Positions 34,634 to 43,643 of a DNA stretch of 64,000 nucleotides are shown in pieces. Positions within the stretch are counted from its first letter, which is position 1. Every line of letters starts with the position of its first letter. Where the stretch lies: NCBI RefSeq assembly GCF_025264625.1, contig NZ_CP093313.1, forward strand, positions 682,001-746,000. The letters are read 5' to 3'. Under the pieces are notes generated by a model. The model was given only the letters and a program-made list of their open reading frames with translations, was not told the origin of the DNA and made no database searches. This DNA comes from Occallatibacter riparius (GTDB lineage Bacteria; Acidobacteriota; Terriglobia; Terriglobales; Acidobacteriaceae). A program made the translations under genes and the position numbers.

Positions 34634-36466
34634 TCAGTAGCGGAGGCCCAGGCGTAAGAGGAAATCGTCTTCGTCTTCTTCGAGGGCGCGTTGGGCGGAG
34701 TCGAGGCGGACGATGCCGCGGTGCCGCCAACGCAGCCAGAGATGCAGGACGGCAATGACTGTGAGGGCGATGCCGAGACGTGCGCCGCCGCGCTCCATCA
34801 GGTACTGGAAGCCGACGGCGCCGGTGGTCACAAAGGGAAAGAACGTGTAGTAGCGGAGGACCGTGAAGGCGAGGTTCTGCTCGTGCGCGGGGCGCTCTCC
34901 GGTGAACGGGATGGTGGTGACGTTGAGGAAGAAGGCGTCAGTGAGGAGCAGGCAGAGGCCAAGGCCGGTGATCAACTGAGCCGTGAGCGAGGGCCAGGTG
35001 CGGAGTTCCGCAGGGGCGACGAGTTGAAATGCGGCGATGGCGGCGGACGTGACGGTTGAGGCGGTGAGCCAGGACCAGAGCGGAGCAGCCTGGAACTGGC
35101 GGAGCGCGACGTCGTAGGGGGCGGGCTTGCCATGGATGGTGCGGAAGATCCAGCCGCCTTGCTGATTGCCCGGGGAGACGAAGGTGCTGCGCAGGCCGGC
35201 GATGACCCAGAAGGCGATGATGCCGATGGAGGCACGGATACCGTCGGCCGAGAACGCGGCGCGAAGATGGCCGTGATCGACGTCGAGGCGGAGAATGGCC
35301 GCGGTGACGAGGGCTACGCCGACTCCGCAATAAAGAACCAAGTAGATGCGATAGCGCGGGACACGGAGCAGTGTCTGGCTGATGAAGTGGAATACGCCTC
35401 GGCGAAGCGGTGAGCGGAGGATCGTGCTGTGCAGCAGGCGATGCAGGGGGACGAGGAGCCAGTTGCGGCCGCGGCGCGAGGTGGTTCCCTGAATGAGAGT
35501 GTTGACGCGGCGGAAGTGGGCGAGAGGGTAGGCCGCGACGACGATGGCCCAGACGAGGGCAGTGGCGAGGATACCGGTGTGGGCGAGGGTGGGCCACGAG
35601 GGTAGCGTTGGTGCGTCGGGCAGGTTTAGCTGGAAGACAGCGAGGAACCAGAAGGGCGGGAAAGCTCGCGCAAGGGGCGCATTGGATTGGAGCAGTCCCG
35701 GGGTGATGCCGGAGAGGACCGGGAAGAGCAGGAGAAGGACGAGGAAGGCTGCAACGGTGAATCCCTGAAGGAGTAGCGAGAAGCGGCGGAAGAGTTTTTC
35801 GCCGACCAGAGCGAGCAATGTGCCTTGCAGGGCGAGGACGAATCCAGCGGAGAAGATGCCGGCGAGCGCGACTGCGCAGGCGTGGCTGGTGACGAGCGGT
35901 AAGAGCTGGGGCGGGTCAACGGACAACGGCAGAACAAAGATGGCGAGCAGATTTGCGTCGAGGAGGAAGCCGCCGACCAAAACTGCGATGGCGGCGACAC
36001 GGGCGGCGAACTGGCGCAGCTGCGGGATGGGCAGCGTGCCGAGCACGAAGACGTCGAGCAGATCGGGGAAGAAGAGATCCCACTCGAAGACGGTGATGAG
36101 CCCCATGACCACGAACGAGTACATAACGAAGAAGAAGTGATGATTGGCTTGGACCCAGTACGCGGGTGGACCGCCGGAATTGCCTGGAGGCCAGCCCTTG
36201 AACGGATGATAGACAGGCCATAGGTAGACGGCGACCATCAGCGGGGGCAGGCCGGTGGCACAGGCGATCTGCACGAGGCGTGCTTTCCCGTCGCCAGTGG
36301 CAGAGGCGGTTTCGTGATTGAAGAAGCGCTCGAAGAAGTGGCGGAGGAGGAGTACGAACTGCGAGCGCTCGGGCTGACGCACAGGACCGAGCGCGGCCTG
36401 CACGTTGAGCGACTGGACGGCGGCGATATCGGAACGCTGGAAGAGACGCTGGAAGGCTTCAGGCAT
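34634..36466 (-). CDS. Multi-pass membrane protein, probable partner of the ABC ATPase
   Basis: 610 residues with roughly 12-14 hydrophobic segments and an acidic C-terminal tail (ALEEDEDDFLLRLGLRY). Its start overlaps the ABC ATPase stop by eight bases, so the two are translated together and the protein is the likely membrane half of the exporter. It has no recognisable ABC2 permease signature, so assignment rests on context. The substrate is unknown. The operon is divergent from padR. Confidence 0.85.
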   Translation of the reverse strand: MPEAFQRLFQRSDIAAVQSLNVQAALGPVRQPERSQFVLLLRHFFERFFNHETASATGDGKARLVQIACATGLPPLMVAVYLWPVYHPFKGWPPGNSGGPPAYWVQANHHFFFVMYSFVVMGLITVFEWDLFFPDLLDVFVLGTLPIPQLRQFAARVAAIAVLVGGFLLDANLLAIFVLPLSVDPPQLLPLVTSHACAVALAGIFSAGFVLALQGTLLALVGEKLFRRFSLLLQGFTVAAFLVLLLLFPVLSGITPGLLQSNAPLARAFPPFWFLAVFQLNLPDAPTLPSWPTLAHTGILATALVWAIVVAAYPLAHFRRVNTLIQGTTSRRGRNWLLVPLHRLLHSTILRSPLRRGVFHFISQTLLRVPRYRIYLVLYCGVGVALVTAAILRLDVDHGHLRAAFSADGIRASIGIIAFWVIAGLRSTFVSPGNQQGGWIFRTIHGKPAPYDVALRQFQAAPLWSWLTASTVTSAAIAAFQLVAPAELRTWPSLTAQLITGLGLCLLLTDAFFLNVTTIPFTGERPAHEQNLAFTVLRYYTFFPFVTTGAVGFQYLMERGGARLGIALTVIAVLHLWLRWRHRGIVRLDSAQRALEEDEDDFLLRLGLRY

Positions 36467-37232
36467 GGCGGATCTTCATGACCTCCACGATTTCTTGCGC
36501 GGTGGTGCGGGTGTCCTGTTGCTGGACGAGTTGCGCAAAGACGCTCTCGAGGTTGGGCAGGCTCATGAGCTGAGTGAGCTCGGCGGGTTTGGCGTCGGCG
36601 AGGACTTTGCCTTTGGCGATGACGATGACGCGGTCACAGACCTGCTCCACGGTTTCAAGTACGTGCGAGATGTAGAGGACCGCTTTGCCCTGGGCGGCGA
36701 GGATTTCGAGCAGGTCTTTGAAGAGGCGGGAAGAGACAACGTCTAGTCCGGAGAGAGGCTCGTCGAAGATGAGCAGTTGCGGATCGTGGATGAGGGCCGC
36801 GGCTATGAGGACGCGCTGGCGCATGCCCTTCGAGTAGGAGGAAATGGGCGTGTGCTGCCAGGAGTCGAGGTTGAGGAGGCCGAGGAGGGAGACGGCTTTT
36901 TCTTCGATTACGGCTTCGCGCATGCCGCGCAGGCGACCGACGAGCTGGAGATATTCGAGGCCGGAGAGATAGCTGTAGAGATGCGCTTCTTCGGGGACGT
37001 AGCCGAGGATTTTGCGGAAGGCGACCATGTCGTCGTGGATGTCGCGGTGATCGAAGAAGACGTGGCCATCGTTGGGGCGGAGCATGCCGGTAATCATTTT
37101 GACGGTGGTGGATTTGCCGGCACCGTTGGGGCCGAGGAAACCGATGATTTCGCCGGAGTCGACCTGAAAGCTGACGTCTTCGACAGCGGGGATTCCGCGG
37201 AAGCTGCGGTAGAGGTGCTGGACTTGGAGCAT
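36459..37232 (-). CDS. ABC transporter ATP-binding protein
   Basis: 257 residues from the ATG at 37232, with a strong AGGAGGG site. Walker A is GPNGAGKSTT, the signature is SSYSKGMRQRV, Walker B is LLIFDEPLSGLD, and the switch His is in LYISHVLE. It belongs to the drug/antibiotic exporter (CcmA/DRI) group. It powers transport with the membrane protein encoded just downstream. Its promoter region holds an operator-like inverted repeat shared with padR. Confidence 0.95.
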   Translation of the reverse strand: MLQVQHLYRSFRGIPAVEDVSFQVDSGEIIGFLGPNGAGKSTTVKMITGMLRPNDGHVFFDHRDIHDDMVAFRKILGYVPEEAHLYSYLSGLEYLQLVGRLRGMREAVIEEKAVSLLGLLNLDSWQHTPISSYSKGMRQRVLIAAALIHDPQLLIFDEPLSGLDVVSSRLFKDLLEILAAQGKAVLYISHVLETVEQVCDRVIVIAKGKVLADAKPAELTQLMSLPNLESVFAQLVQQQDTRTTAQEIVEVMKIRHA

Positions 37233-37262
37233 CGGGATGGCCCTCCTGGACCGTATACGGGA

Positions 37263-37324
37263 CCCTATGTAGCATTCAGCATCGATCGAAAAAGATTATT
37301 TGTCAAGTAGCTTGCTACATAGGG
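37263..37324. promoter_or_regulatory. Probable PadR operator: 12-bp inverted repeat with 38-bp spacing
   Basis: Arms CCCTATGTAGCA (37263-37274) and TGCTACATAGGG (37313-37324) are perfect inverted repeats. The core ATGTA/TACAT matches the usual PadR half-site. A second small palindrome (GTAGC-TT-GCTAC) lies at 37307-37318. The arms bracket the leftward promoter, so binding at both could close it. Confidence 0.7.
37278..37306 (-). promoter_or_regulatory. Promoter of the ABC exporter operon
   Basis: On the minus strand TTGACA (37301-37306) is followed after 17 bases by GATGCT (37278-37283). The -35 is perfect and the -10 matches at three of six positions. It lies between the operator arms, 46 bases from the ATPase start. 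Confidence 0.6.
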
Positions 37325-37327
37325 TGT

Positions 37328-37657
37328 ATGATGATGCCCATGGGAGCTGACCCCAAGCTTTCGCACACCGCGGCCATGATCCTGCAGGCGATTCATGCGG
37401 GGTATAAGTATGGCTTCAGCATAATGGAGATGACGGGGCTGCCGAGCGGCACCGTTTATCCAGCGATGCGGCGGCTGGAGCGTGACGATTTGATCCGGTC
37501 GGAATGGGAGCGGCAGGCGATTGCCGATGCCGAGCAGCGACCTCCGCGGAAGTATTACAAGCTGACGGCGGCGGGAGTCACGAGCCTGGAGGCTTCGCGC
37601 AAGCGCTATCCGTTGCTGGAACGCCTGATCCCTGAAGAGGAGGAGAAGGTGAGATGA
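37328..37657 (+). CDS. PadR family transcriptional regulator
   Basis: 109 residues. A winged helix-turn-helix core reads LSHTAAMILQAIHAGYKYGF, then LPSGTVYPAMRRLERDDLI and PRKYYKLTAAG, all characteristic of PadR. PadR proteins usually repress neighbouring exporter genes and release DNA on ligand binding. It is divergent from the ABC operon across the inverted repeat and overlaps the next gene by four bases (ATGA). Autoregulation and control of the exporter are inferred. Confidence 0.93.
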   Translation: MMMPMGADPKLSHTAAMILQAIHAGYKYGFSIMEMTGLPSGTVYPAMRRLERDDLIRSEWERQAIADAEQRPPRKYYKLTAAGVTSLEASRKRYPLLERLIPEEEEKVR

Positions 37658-39147
37658 TCCCGGCCGCCAGCTTCGCCTTCCATGCGATGCACGTTGCACT
37701 GTTGCGCGGCGCGTCGATGATGGTTCCCTTCCCTCAGCGCGACGAGTGGTATCGGGAGTGGACGAGCGAGTTGTGGCATGTGCGGCGCGACTGCGTTCCG
37801 GTGGGCGCTTTCTCGTGGACTGCGGAGCGGGAGGTTACGGCCTTCTGCATTGGATCGTTTCAGGATGCAGCGTGTTTGCGCGGGCAACGGGGAACTGTGC
37901 CGGTGGCGTCTGCCTCGATGCATGGGTCGGCGCGGTATTGCGTACTTCTGCTCTGCGCTGTTCTGGCGGTGTGCGTGATTATCGGGCGTTTTCTGCCGGG
38001 CATTGAGAGCGAGAAGGAGGCGGCGCAGTCGGCTTTGCCTCAGGGCGTAATCCTGATTGAGGCCGGCCAGTACGGTGACGGCGAACGCGCCACGATCCCC
38101 TTTGATGAGTACCGCAAATGGGCTACACGGCGGCAACGGTATTTCGAGGACATGGCTTTCTATCGCATGGCGAAGGAGCGCGTGCAGGCGGGCGGGCTGG
38201 ACGCGGGGCAGTGGGTGGTGGCGCACGCGACGGAGAACCTGGCCGGCCTGGTGGGCGCAGGAGTGGCGGATACAGGGGCGGATGTACCGCGCGTGATGCT
38301 TGGCAGGTCGATGTGGCGGCGGGTATTTCAATCAGACCCGAGCGTGATTGGGCAGGCAATTACAGTAGCTCATCACAAGGTGCGCATTGCGGGGATTGCG
38401 CCCGCTGGCGTGTGGCAACTACCTGGACACGCGGACCTGTGGGTGATGGAGAGCGGCGCAGCGATGGCGCTCACGCCGCACGCAGCGAAGGGACATGTGA
38501 TCGCGCTGCTTTCGCCACTGGGACGTGCCGAGATGAGCGGAGCGGCCGTGGGGATCACGGCATACAGCGAGGACGGCGAAGCGATCGATCATCACGGGAT
38601 GCGGCTGGCGCCTTCGACGGGCGGGCCGGTTTCGCTCTACCTGTTTGCGCTGCTGCTTGCGGTGCTGGCGCTGCCCGCGATCGTGTCGGTATTTCAAACT
38701 GAGTCGAGCTTCGACTCACATAAGCCATCGGTTGCGGCGCGCGTGAAGCGGGCCGCATTCCTGGTGACCAAGATGGGGCTGGTGGCGGCGCTGGGCTACT
38801 TTGCCGCTCTGGATATCGCTTACTGCAGTTTTCCGGAGTATGCGGGGGCGGCGGAGTTTTTGCAATTTGCGTCGAGCTTCACCATTTGCCTGTTTGGGCT
38901 GCGCTGGGCGCTGATGGACCAGAGCAGACGCTGCCCGGTGTGCCTGCGGTGCGTGACACATCCGGCGCAGGTGGGCATAGCTTCGTGCACGTTCCTGGGT
39001 TGGAATGGCACGGAGATGATGTGCACCGGCGGGCATGTGCTGCTGCATGTGCCCAGCCTGCCGACGAGCTGGTTTAGCAGGCAGCGGTGGATGTATCTGG
39101 ATACGTCGTGGGATTTCTTGTTCGCGGATAGGCCGGGGCAGATTTGA
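37654..39147 (+). CDS. Membrane protein with MacB-periplasmic-core-like domain
   Basis: 497 residues, translationally coupled to padR. A hydrophobic segment near residue 95 (VLLLCAVLAVCVIIG) precedes a soluble domain. Its FDEYRKWATRRQRYFEDMAF and PRVMLGRSMWRRVF segments, followed by DPSVIGQAITVAHHKVRIAGI, match the MacB_PCD domain of ABC3-type permeases. Four more hydrophobic segments follow, then a Cys-rich stretch (CPVCLRC, later CTFLGW). The FtsX-like helices expected in a full MacB or ADOP permease are not recognisable. It looks like a shortened relative of the PadR-linked orphan permeases abundant in Acidobacteria. Confidence 0.82.
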   Translation: MIPAASFAFHAMHVALLRGASMMVPFPQRDEWYREWTSELWHVRRDCVPVGAFSWTAEREVTAFCIGSFQDAACLRGQRGTVPVASASMHGSARYCVLLLCAVLAVCVIIGRFLPGIESEKEAAQSALPQGVILIEAGQYGDGERATIPFDEYRKWATRRQRYFEDMAFYRMAKERVQAGGLDAGQWVVAHATENLAGLVGAGVADTGADVPRVMLGRSMWRRVFQSDPSVIGQAITVAHHKVRIAGIAPAGVWQLPGHADLWVMESGAAMALTPHAAKGHVIALLSPLGRAEMSGAAVGITAYSEDGEAIDHHGMRLAPSTGGPVSLYLFALLLAVLALPAIVSVFQTESSFDSHKPSVAARVKRAAFLVTKMGLVAALGYFAALDIAYCSFPEYAGAAEFLQFASSFTICLFGLRWALMDQSRRCPVCLRCVTHPAQVGIASCTFLGWNGTEMMCTGGHVLLHVPSLPTSWFSRQRWMYLDTSWDFLFADRPGQI

Positions 39148-39149
39148 GG

Positions 39150-39182
39150 CCCATCCAAGCGGAGCTTGGATGGGGCACCCGG
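39150..39182. repeat. Palindromic intergenic repeat, copy 2
   Basis: A perfect 11-bp stem (CCCATCCAAGC / GCTTGGATGGG) with loop GGA is followed by GCACCCGG. It is the second copy of the element at 28739 and again lies between convergent genes, directly after a stop codon. Confidence 0.75.
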
Positions 39183-39192
39183 TGTGTGACGG

Positions 39193-40959
39193 CTAGTTGC
39201 CGGACTGCGCCTGAAGCCAGCGATTGACGCGAGCTTCGAGAAGGTCGAGGGGCAGCGCGCCGCCCGAGAGAACTTCGTCGTGGAAGGCTTTCAGGTCGAA
39301 CTTCGCGCCGAGCTTTTCTTTGGCGCGTTCGCGCAGTTCGCGGATCTTGAGCTGGCCGAGCTTGTAGCTGCAGGCCTGGCCGGGGCCGGAGATGTAGCGG
39401 TCGGTTTCGGCCTGAATGGTGGGCTCGTCGACCGAGTGGGATTTGCGCATGTATTCGACGACCTGGTCGCGGCTCCAGTTCATGTCGTGGATGCCGGTGT
39501 CGACGACGAGACGTACGGCGCGGAAGAGCTCTGAGCGCAGGCGGCCATAGTCGGAGCCGGGATCCTGGTAGAAGCCGATCTCCTTGCCGAGTTCCTCTGC
39601 ATAGAGGCCCCAGCCCTCGGTGTAAGCGGCGTTTCCACCGTGCTTGCGGAACTCCGGCAGGCCAGTGAGCGATTGCTGGATGGTGATCTGGAGGTGATGA
39701 CCGGGGACGCCCTCGTGATAGGCGACCGCTTCATCGTTGATGAAGCTGCGATGCGTTGGATCAGAGACTGCGACGGAGACGCGTCCGGGGCGCTTGCCGT
39801 CGGGCGTTCCGCCCTGGTAGTGCGTTGCCGCGGCTGCCTGGAAGGGCGGGATGGGCTCGACGGTCACGGCCGTTCTGGGCAGGAGGCCGAAGAGCTCAGG
39901 GAGGCGGGGCTGCATCCCCGCGATGTACTTCTGGAAGTCTTCGACGATGGCGTCGGCGGAGGCCGGCTTGTATTTCGGATCGTTCTCGACGTGCTCGCGG
40001 AAGCTGTCGAGATCTTTGTAGCCGTTGGCTTTGGCGAGGGCGGTCATCTCCGCCTCGATGCGATCCACTTCTTTCAGGCCGATGTTGTGAATCTGCTCAG
40101 CGGTGAGGTCGGTGGTGGTAAAGCGGCGGAGTGTGGCCTGGTAGCGGCGCTTGCCGCCGCCGAGGGAGTTGACGGAGAGCGTGGTGCGGCAATTTGGGAT
40201 GTAGCTGGTGCGGATGAATTCGGCGAACTGTTTGTAGGCCGGGAAGACTTCGTTGTTGACGGTGGTGGTGATCTCGTCGGAGAGGCGCTTCTTGTCTGCG
40301 TCCGGGAAGCTTGCCGGGAATTTCTTGAGAGGCAGAATGAACGGGTTCGCGGATATCACGCCTTCTGCCTGGCCGGGGATTTTTTCTGCGATGAAGCGCA
40401 CGGGAAGGAGATGGTCGTTGACGCCGGCGCGGAGGACTTCTTCAGTCTGCTGAAGGGCGCGGGGGATCTGGTGCAGGCGCGCGATGTAGTCCTCGTAGTG
40501 CTTGACGGAGTCGAAAGGCATGGAGAGCGGCATGTCGGCGAGGTTGGCGTGGATGCCTCCTCCGCCGCCTGAGGAGCTGAGCGGCATCTCATACTCTTTC
40601 AAGTCGTAGTCGTCGACGCGCTGCTGCAATTGGCGCTGAAAGAGATCGTGGGAGGTGAGGTCCTGCTCAGGGAAGCCTGCGGGGTTGATGGCCTTGATGC
40701 GGGCGAGATCGGCGAGGTCGCGGTTGTGGCGTTCGGCGGAAGCGGCGAGCGAGTAATCGCCAAGCTGGTCGTTGTAGCGGTAATCGCCGACGGCCGTGGC
40801 CAGCATGGGATTCATTTTGAGCGCAGCCTGCCATGCTTCATCGAACAGAGCGTTTTGAGCGGCGACGCGTGAGGCAACCGGAGAGGATGCCTGAGAGAAA
40901 GCGACTGGGGACACCGCGGCAAAGAATAGAACGGGGGCAGCGAGCAGCTTAGGACGCAT
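39193..40959 (-). CDS. Exported DUF885 family (M3-like) peptidase-like protein
   Basis: 588 residues from the ATG at 40959, where a signal peptide (MRPKLLAAPVLFFAAV to AFSQASS) begins; 70 upstream codons are open but implausible. The DUF885 family shows the HEGVPGHHLQ motif (near residue 395), a HExxH-like metal site, followed by GWGLYAEELG and the C-terminal GPGQACSYKLGQLKI. Proteins of this family are presumed periplasmic metallopeptidases. It is convergent with the MacB-like gene and divergent from the cytochrome operon. Confidence 0.93.
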   Translation of the reverse strand: MRPKLLAAPVLFFAAVSPVAFSQASSPVASRVAAQNALFDEAWQAALKMNPMLATAVGDYRYNDQLGDYSLAASAERHNRDLADLARIKAINPAGFPEQDLTSHDLFQRQLQQRVDDYDLKEYEMPLSSSGGGGGIHANLADMPLSMPFDSVKHYEDYIARLHQIPRALQQTEEVLRAGVNDHLLPVRFIAEKIPGQAEGVISANPFILPLKKFPASFPDADKKRLSDEITTTVNNEVFPAYKQFAEFIRTSYIPNCRTTLSVNSLGGGKRRYQATLRRFTTTDLTAEQIHNIGLKEVDRIEAEMTALAKANGYKDLDSFREHVENDPKYKPASADAIVEDFQKYIAGMQPRLPELFGLLPRTAVTVEPIPPFQAAAATHYQGGTPDGKRPGRVSVAVSDPTHRSFINDEAVAYHEGVPGHHLQITIQQSLTGLPEFRKHGGNAAYTEGWGLYAEELGKEIGFYQDPGSDYGRLRSELFRAVRLVVDTGIHDMNWSRDQVVEYMRKSHSVDEPTIQAETDRYISGPGQACSYKLGQLKIRELRERAKEKLGAKFDLKAFHDEVLSGGALPLDLLEARVNRWLQAQSGN

Positions 40960-41178
40960 GCGGACAAGCGTAGCAGAGCGGCGGTCGCATTTCAGCGCAG
41001 AGCTGGTCGGGATTCGCGCGGAGATTACGGGGTGCGCGATGGATTTGTATACTGCGGTCGGTATTTCATACCGGCTGTGACCCGCGGCCAAATCCTTGCA
41101 CGCATAAGATGCTCCTTCAACTAAGCTCAAACATCGTCTGAGGACACATTGATATTCGGCAATCGACACCTAAGGACG

Positions 41179-42033
41179 ATGCGAAGAATCGCGGTGCGCG
41201 GCGTTGCGTGTGTCGCCTTGTTGGGCGTGATCGCTGCGGCCGGTGCGGGGAGCCAGCAGCCCCGGGCCGATCAGCAGGAAGGTCCGCAGCAGGGCTATGC
41301 GAAGGCGGCTCCGGCGCAGAGGGCCGATGCGACACGCGTATTTCTGGGACTGGGCGCTGTGCCGGACAAGGCTGCGGCTGCGCGGGGTGGGCCGCTGTTT
41401 GCGCAGAACTGCGCTTTCTGCCACGGCGAGAAAGCGCGCGGTGCGACGGGACCTAGCCTGATTACCTCAGACCAGGTGCTGGCAGATAATCACGGAGAGC
41501 ACCTGGCGCAATTTCTCAGGAAAGGAATTCCGGAGAAAGGAATGCCGGCGTTTGCGAGCATGGCGGATCAGCAACTGACCGATATCGCGGAGTTCCTGCA
41601 CCAGCAGGTGGAGGATGTGGCAAACCGCGGAGCGTATCACGTGCTGAACATCGTGGTGGGGAATGCGGCCGAGGGGAAGGCGTATGTGGAGAGCCACTGC
41701 ATGCAATGCCACACCGCGGAGACGTTTGCGCATTTCGCGAGCAAGTTCCGATCGCCGGAGCAGTTGCAGGGCAACTGGATTTGGCCACGGCGGAGCGCGC
41801 AAATGACGGCGCATGTGAAGACGGCGGAGGGTACGGTTGCGGGGCGAGTCACGCAGATCAGTGATTTCCGTATCACGCTTGTGGATGCTGCGGGCAAGAC
41901 GGCCGTGATCGATCGCAAGCCGGGGGTTGAGGTCACGATCGATGATCCGCTGGCTGCGCACCAGGAGATGGTGATGACTCTGGGGAACGATGCCATGCAC
42001 AATGTCACCGCGTATCTGGAGACGCTGAAGTGA
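41179..42033 (+). CDS. Exported diheme cytochrome c
   Basis: 284 residues from the ATG at 41179 (AAGGA just upstream). A signal peptide precedes two c-type heme sites, CAFCH near residue 82 and CMQCH near residue 176. Residues 200-284 form a beta-like segment ending TAYLETLK. As first gene of a tightly packed set, it most likely takes electrons from the quinoprotein encoded next (4-bp overlap, GTGA) and passes them to the respiratory chain. Confidence 0.93.
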   Translation: MRRIAVRGVACVALLGVIAAAGAGSQQPRADQQEGPQQGYAKAAPAQRADATRVFLGLGAVPDKAAAARGGPLFAQNCAFCHGEKARGATGPSLITSDQVLADNHGEHLAQFLRKGIPEKGMPAFASMADQQLTDIAEFLHQQVEDVANRGAYHVLNIVVGNAAEGKAYVESHCMQCHTAETFAHFASKFRSPEQLQGNWIWPRRSAQMTAHVKTAEGTVAGRVTQISDFRITLVDAAGKTAVIDRKPGVEVTIDDPLAAHQEMVMTLGNDAMHNVTAYLETLK

Positions 42034-43643
42034 AGTTGGCTGTTGTGTTGTGCATCGCGACTGGCGCTATGGCGCTGGCGGGAGCAGTACTCCATGGGCA
42101 GCAAGTGGCAGTTGATCCGGAGACGATTGGGAAGGCGCCGGTGACGAACTGGACTACGTTCAATGGGGATTACAGCGGGCAGCGCTACAGCACGCTTACG
42201 CAGATTACGGCGGACAACGTAAACCGGCTCGAGGCGCAGTGGGTGTATCGGATCACGGAGGTGGGAGCGCAGCGAGGAGCGCCTGTTCCGATTATTAAGT
42301 GCACACCTCTGCTGGTGAATGGCGTGCTGTACATGACGATCCCGGATCACCTGTGGGCGCTGGACGCGCGGACTGGCAAGCAGATCTGGCGCTATGACTG
42401 GGTGGATCACGGCGGGCACCTGATAGGGCAGCGCGGCGTGGGGATATGGAAGTCGACGGTGTTTTTCCAAACGCCGGATAACTGGCTGATCGCTCTGGAT
42501 GCAAACACGGGAAAGGAATTGTGGAGGAAGAATTACGCGGATGCGCGAAAGCAGTATTTCTCGACGTCTGCGCCGCTGGTGGTGAGGAACCACGTGATTG
42601 TGGGTGTGGGCGGAGACGCGATGGACATGCCGGGCTTTCTCGACTCATTCGACCCGGTAACCGGCGATCTGCAATGGACGTGGTGGTCGACGCCACGGAA
42701 GGGCGATGCAGCGCTGAAGACCTGGCCGAATGCGGCTGCGGCCGAACACGGTGGCGGGATGACGTGGATGCCGGGGACGTACGATCCGGACCTGAACCTG
42801 CTGTATTGGCCTACGGGGAATACGAATCCGGTATTCGCGGGGCAGGGGCGGCCGGGCGCGAATCTGTGGACCGAAGCGATTGTGGCGATTGATGCGGATA
42901 CGGGCAAGCTGAAGTGGTACTTCCAGGTGTCGCCGCACGATACGCATGATTTCGACAACACGACTGCGCCGATTCTGTTTGATAGCACGATTGATGGTAA
43001 GCCAAGGAAACTGGTGGCGCAGGCGGCGCGCAATGGCTTTTTTGTGACGCTGGATCGCGACACGGGCAAACACCTGGTGGTGAAGCCGTATGTTCCACTG
43101 GATTACTCATCAGGGATGTCGAAGGACGGGGAGCCTATTCCGATTGCAGACAAGGATCCGCAGGTGGGCGGGTCGATCAACATTGTGAACGCTTCGAACT
43201 GGCCAGCACCGGCGTACAGCCCGCAGACGGGGCTGATGTATGTGAACTCGGTGGAAGGCAAGGCGATCTATTACCTCACCGACGACAGCGACAAGCCTTC
43301 TGGGTATGGCGGAACGGGCGACGGGATTGGCCGCTCGGTGCGAGTGCTGCAGGCGATTGATCCGCTCACGGGGGAGGCGGTGTGGAAGCACGCGTATCCG
43401 AACGTGAAAGATGCGCCAACGACGGTGGGGCCGAGCATTCTGACGACGGCGGGCAATCTGCTGATCTCCGGTGACGATCAGAAGAACATGATCATCTTCA
43501 GCGCTGACAAGGGGAAGATTCTGTGGCACTACGAACTGAACGCGAATGAGTCCGGCGGCATTATCACCTATCTGCTGGACGGGAAGCAGTACATCGTATT
43601 GGGAGCGGGAGACAGTCTCTACGCATGGAGCCTGAGCAAATGA
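42030..43643 (+). CDS. Quinoprotein alcohol-dehydrogenase-like protein
   Basis: 537 residues from a GTG overlapping the cytochrome stop. After a signal peptide comes an eight-bladed propeller with tryptophan-docking motifs (LWALDARTGKQIWRYD, ALDANTGKELWRKN). The segments WPTGNTNPV and VSPHDTHDFDNT correspond to the Ca-binding Asn and catalytic Asp regions of methanol/ethanol dehydrogenases. The vicinal Cys-Cys pair of those enzymes is absent (RGVGIWKST there), as reported for an acidobacterial quinoprotein-like group thought not to use PQQ normally. It probably oxidises an alcohol or sugar in the periplasm. Confidence 0.9.
   Translation: MKLAVVLCIATGAMALAGAVLHGQQVAVDPETIGKAPVTNWTTFNGDYSGQRYSTLTQITADNVNRLEAQWVYRITEVGAQRGAPVPIIKCTPLLVNGVLYMTIPDHLWALDARTGKQIWRYDWVDHGGHLIGQRGVGIWKSTVFFQTPDNWLIALDANTGKELWRKNYADARKQYFSTSAPLVVRNHVIVGVGGDAMDMPGFLDSFDPVTGDLQWTWWSTPRKGDAALKTWPNAAAAEHGGGMTWMPGTYDPDLNLLYWPTGNTNPVFAGQGRPGANLWTEAIVAIDADTGKLKWYFQVSPHDTHDFDNTTAPILFDSTIDGKPRKLVAQAARNGFFVTLDRDTGKHLVVKPYVPLDYSSGMSKDGEPIPIADKDPQVGGSINIVNASNWPAPAYSPQTGLMYVNSVEGKAIYYLTDDSDKPSGYGGTGDGIGRSVRVLQAIDPLTGEAVWKHAYPNVKDAPTTVGPSILTTAGNLLISGDDQKNMIIFSADKGKILWHYELNANESGGIITYLLDGKQYIVLGAGDSLYAWSLSK

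Noticed and set aside
34096..34642. Shared GCTCAGTAGCG at 34098 and 34631 as a repeat family
   Set aside because: One copy is part of a terminator stem and the other includes a stop codon; similarity covers only eleven bases and is probably chance.
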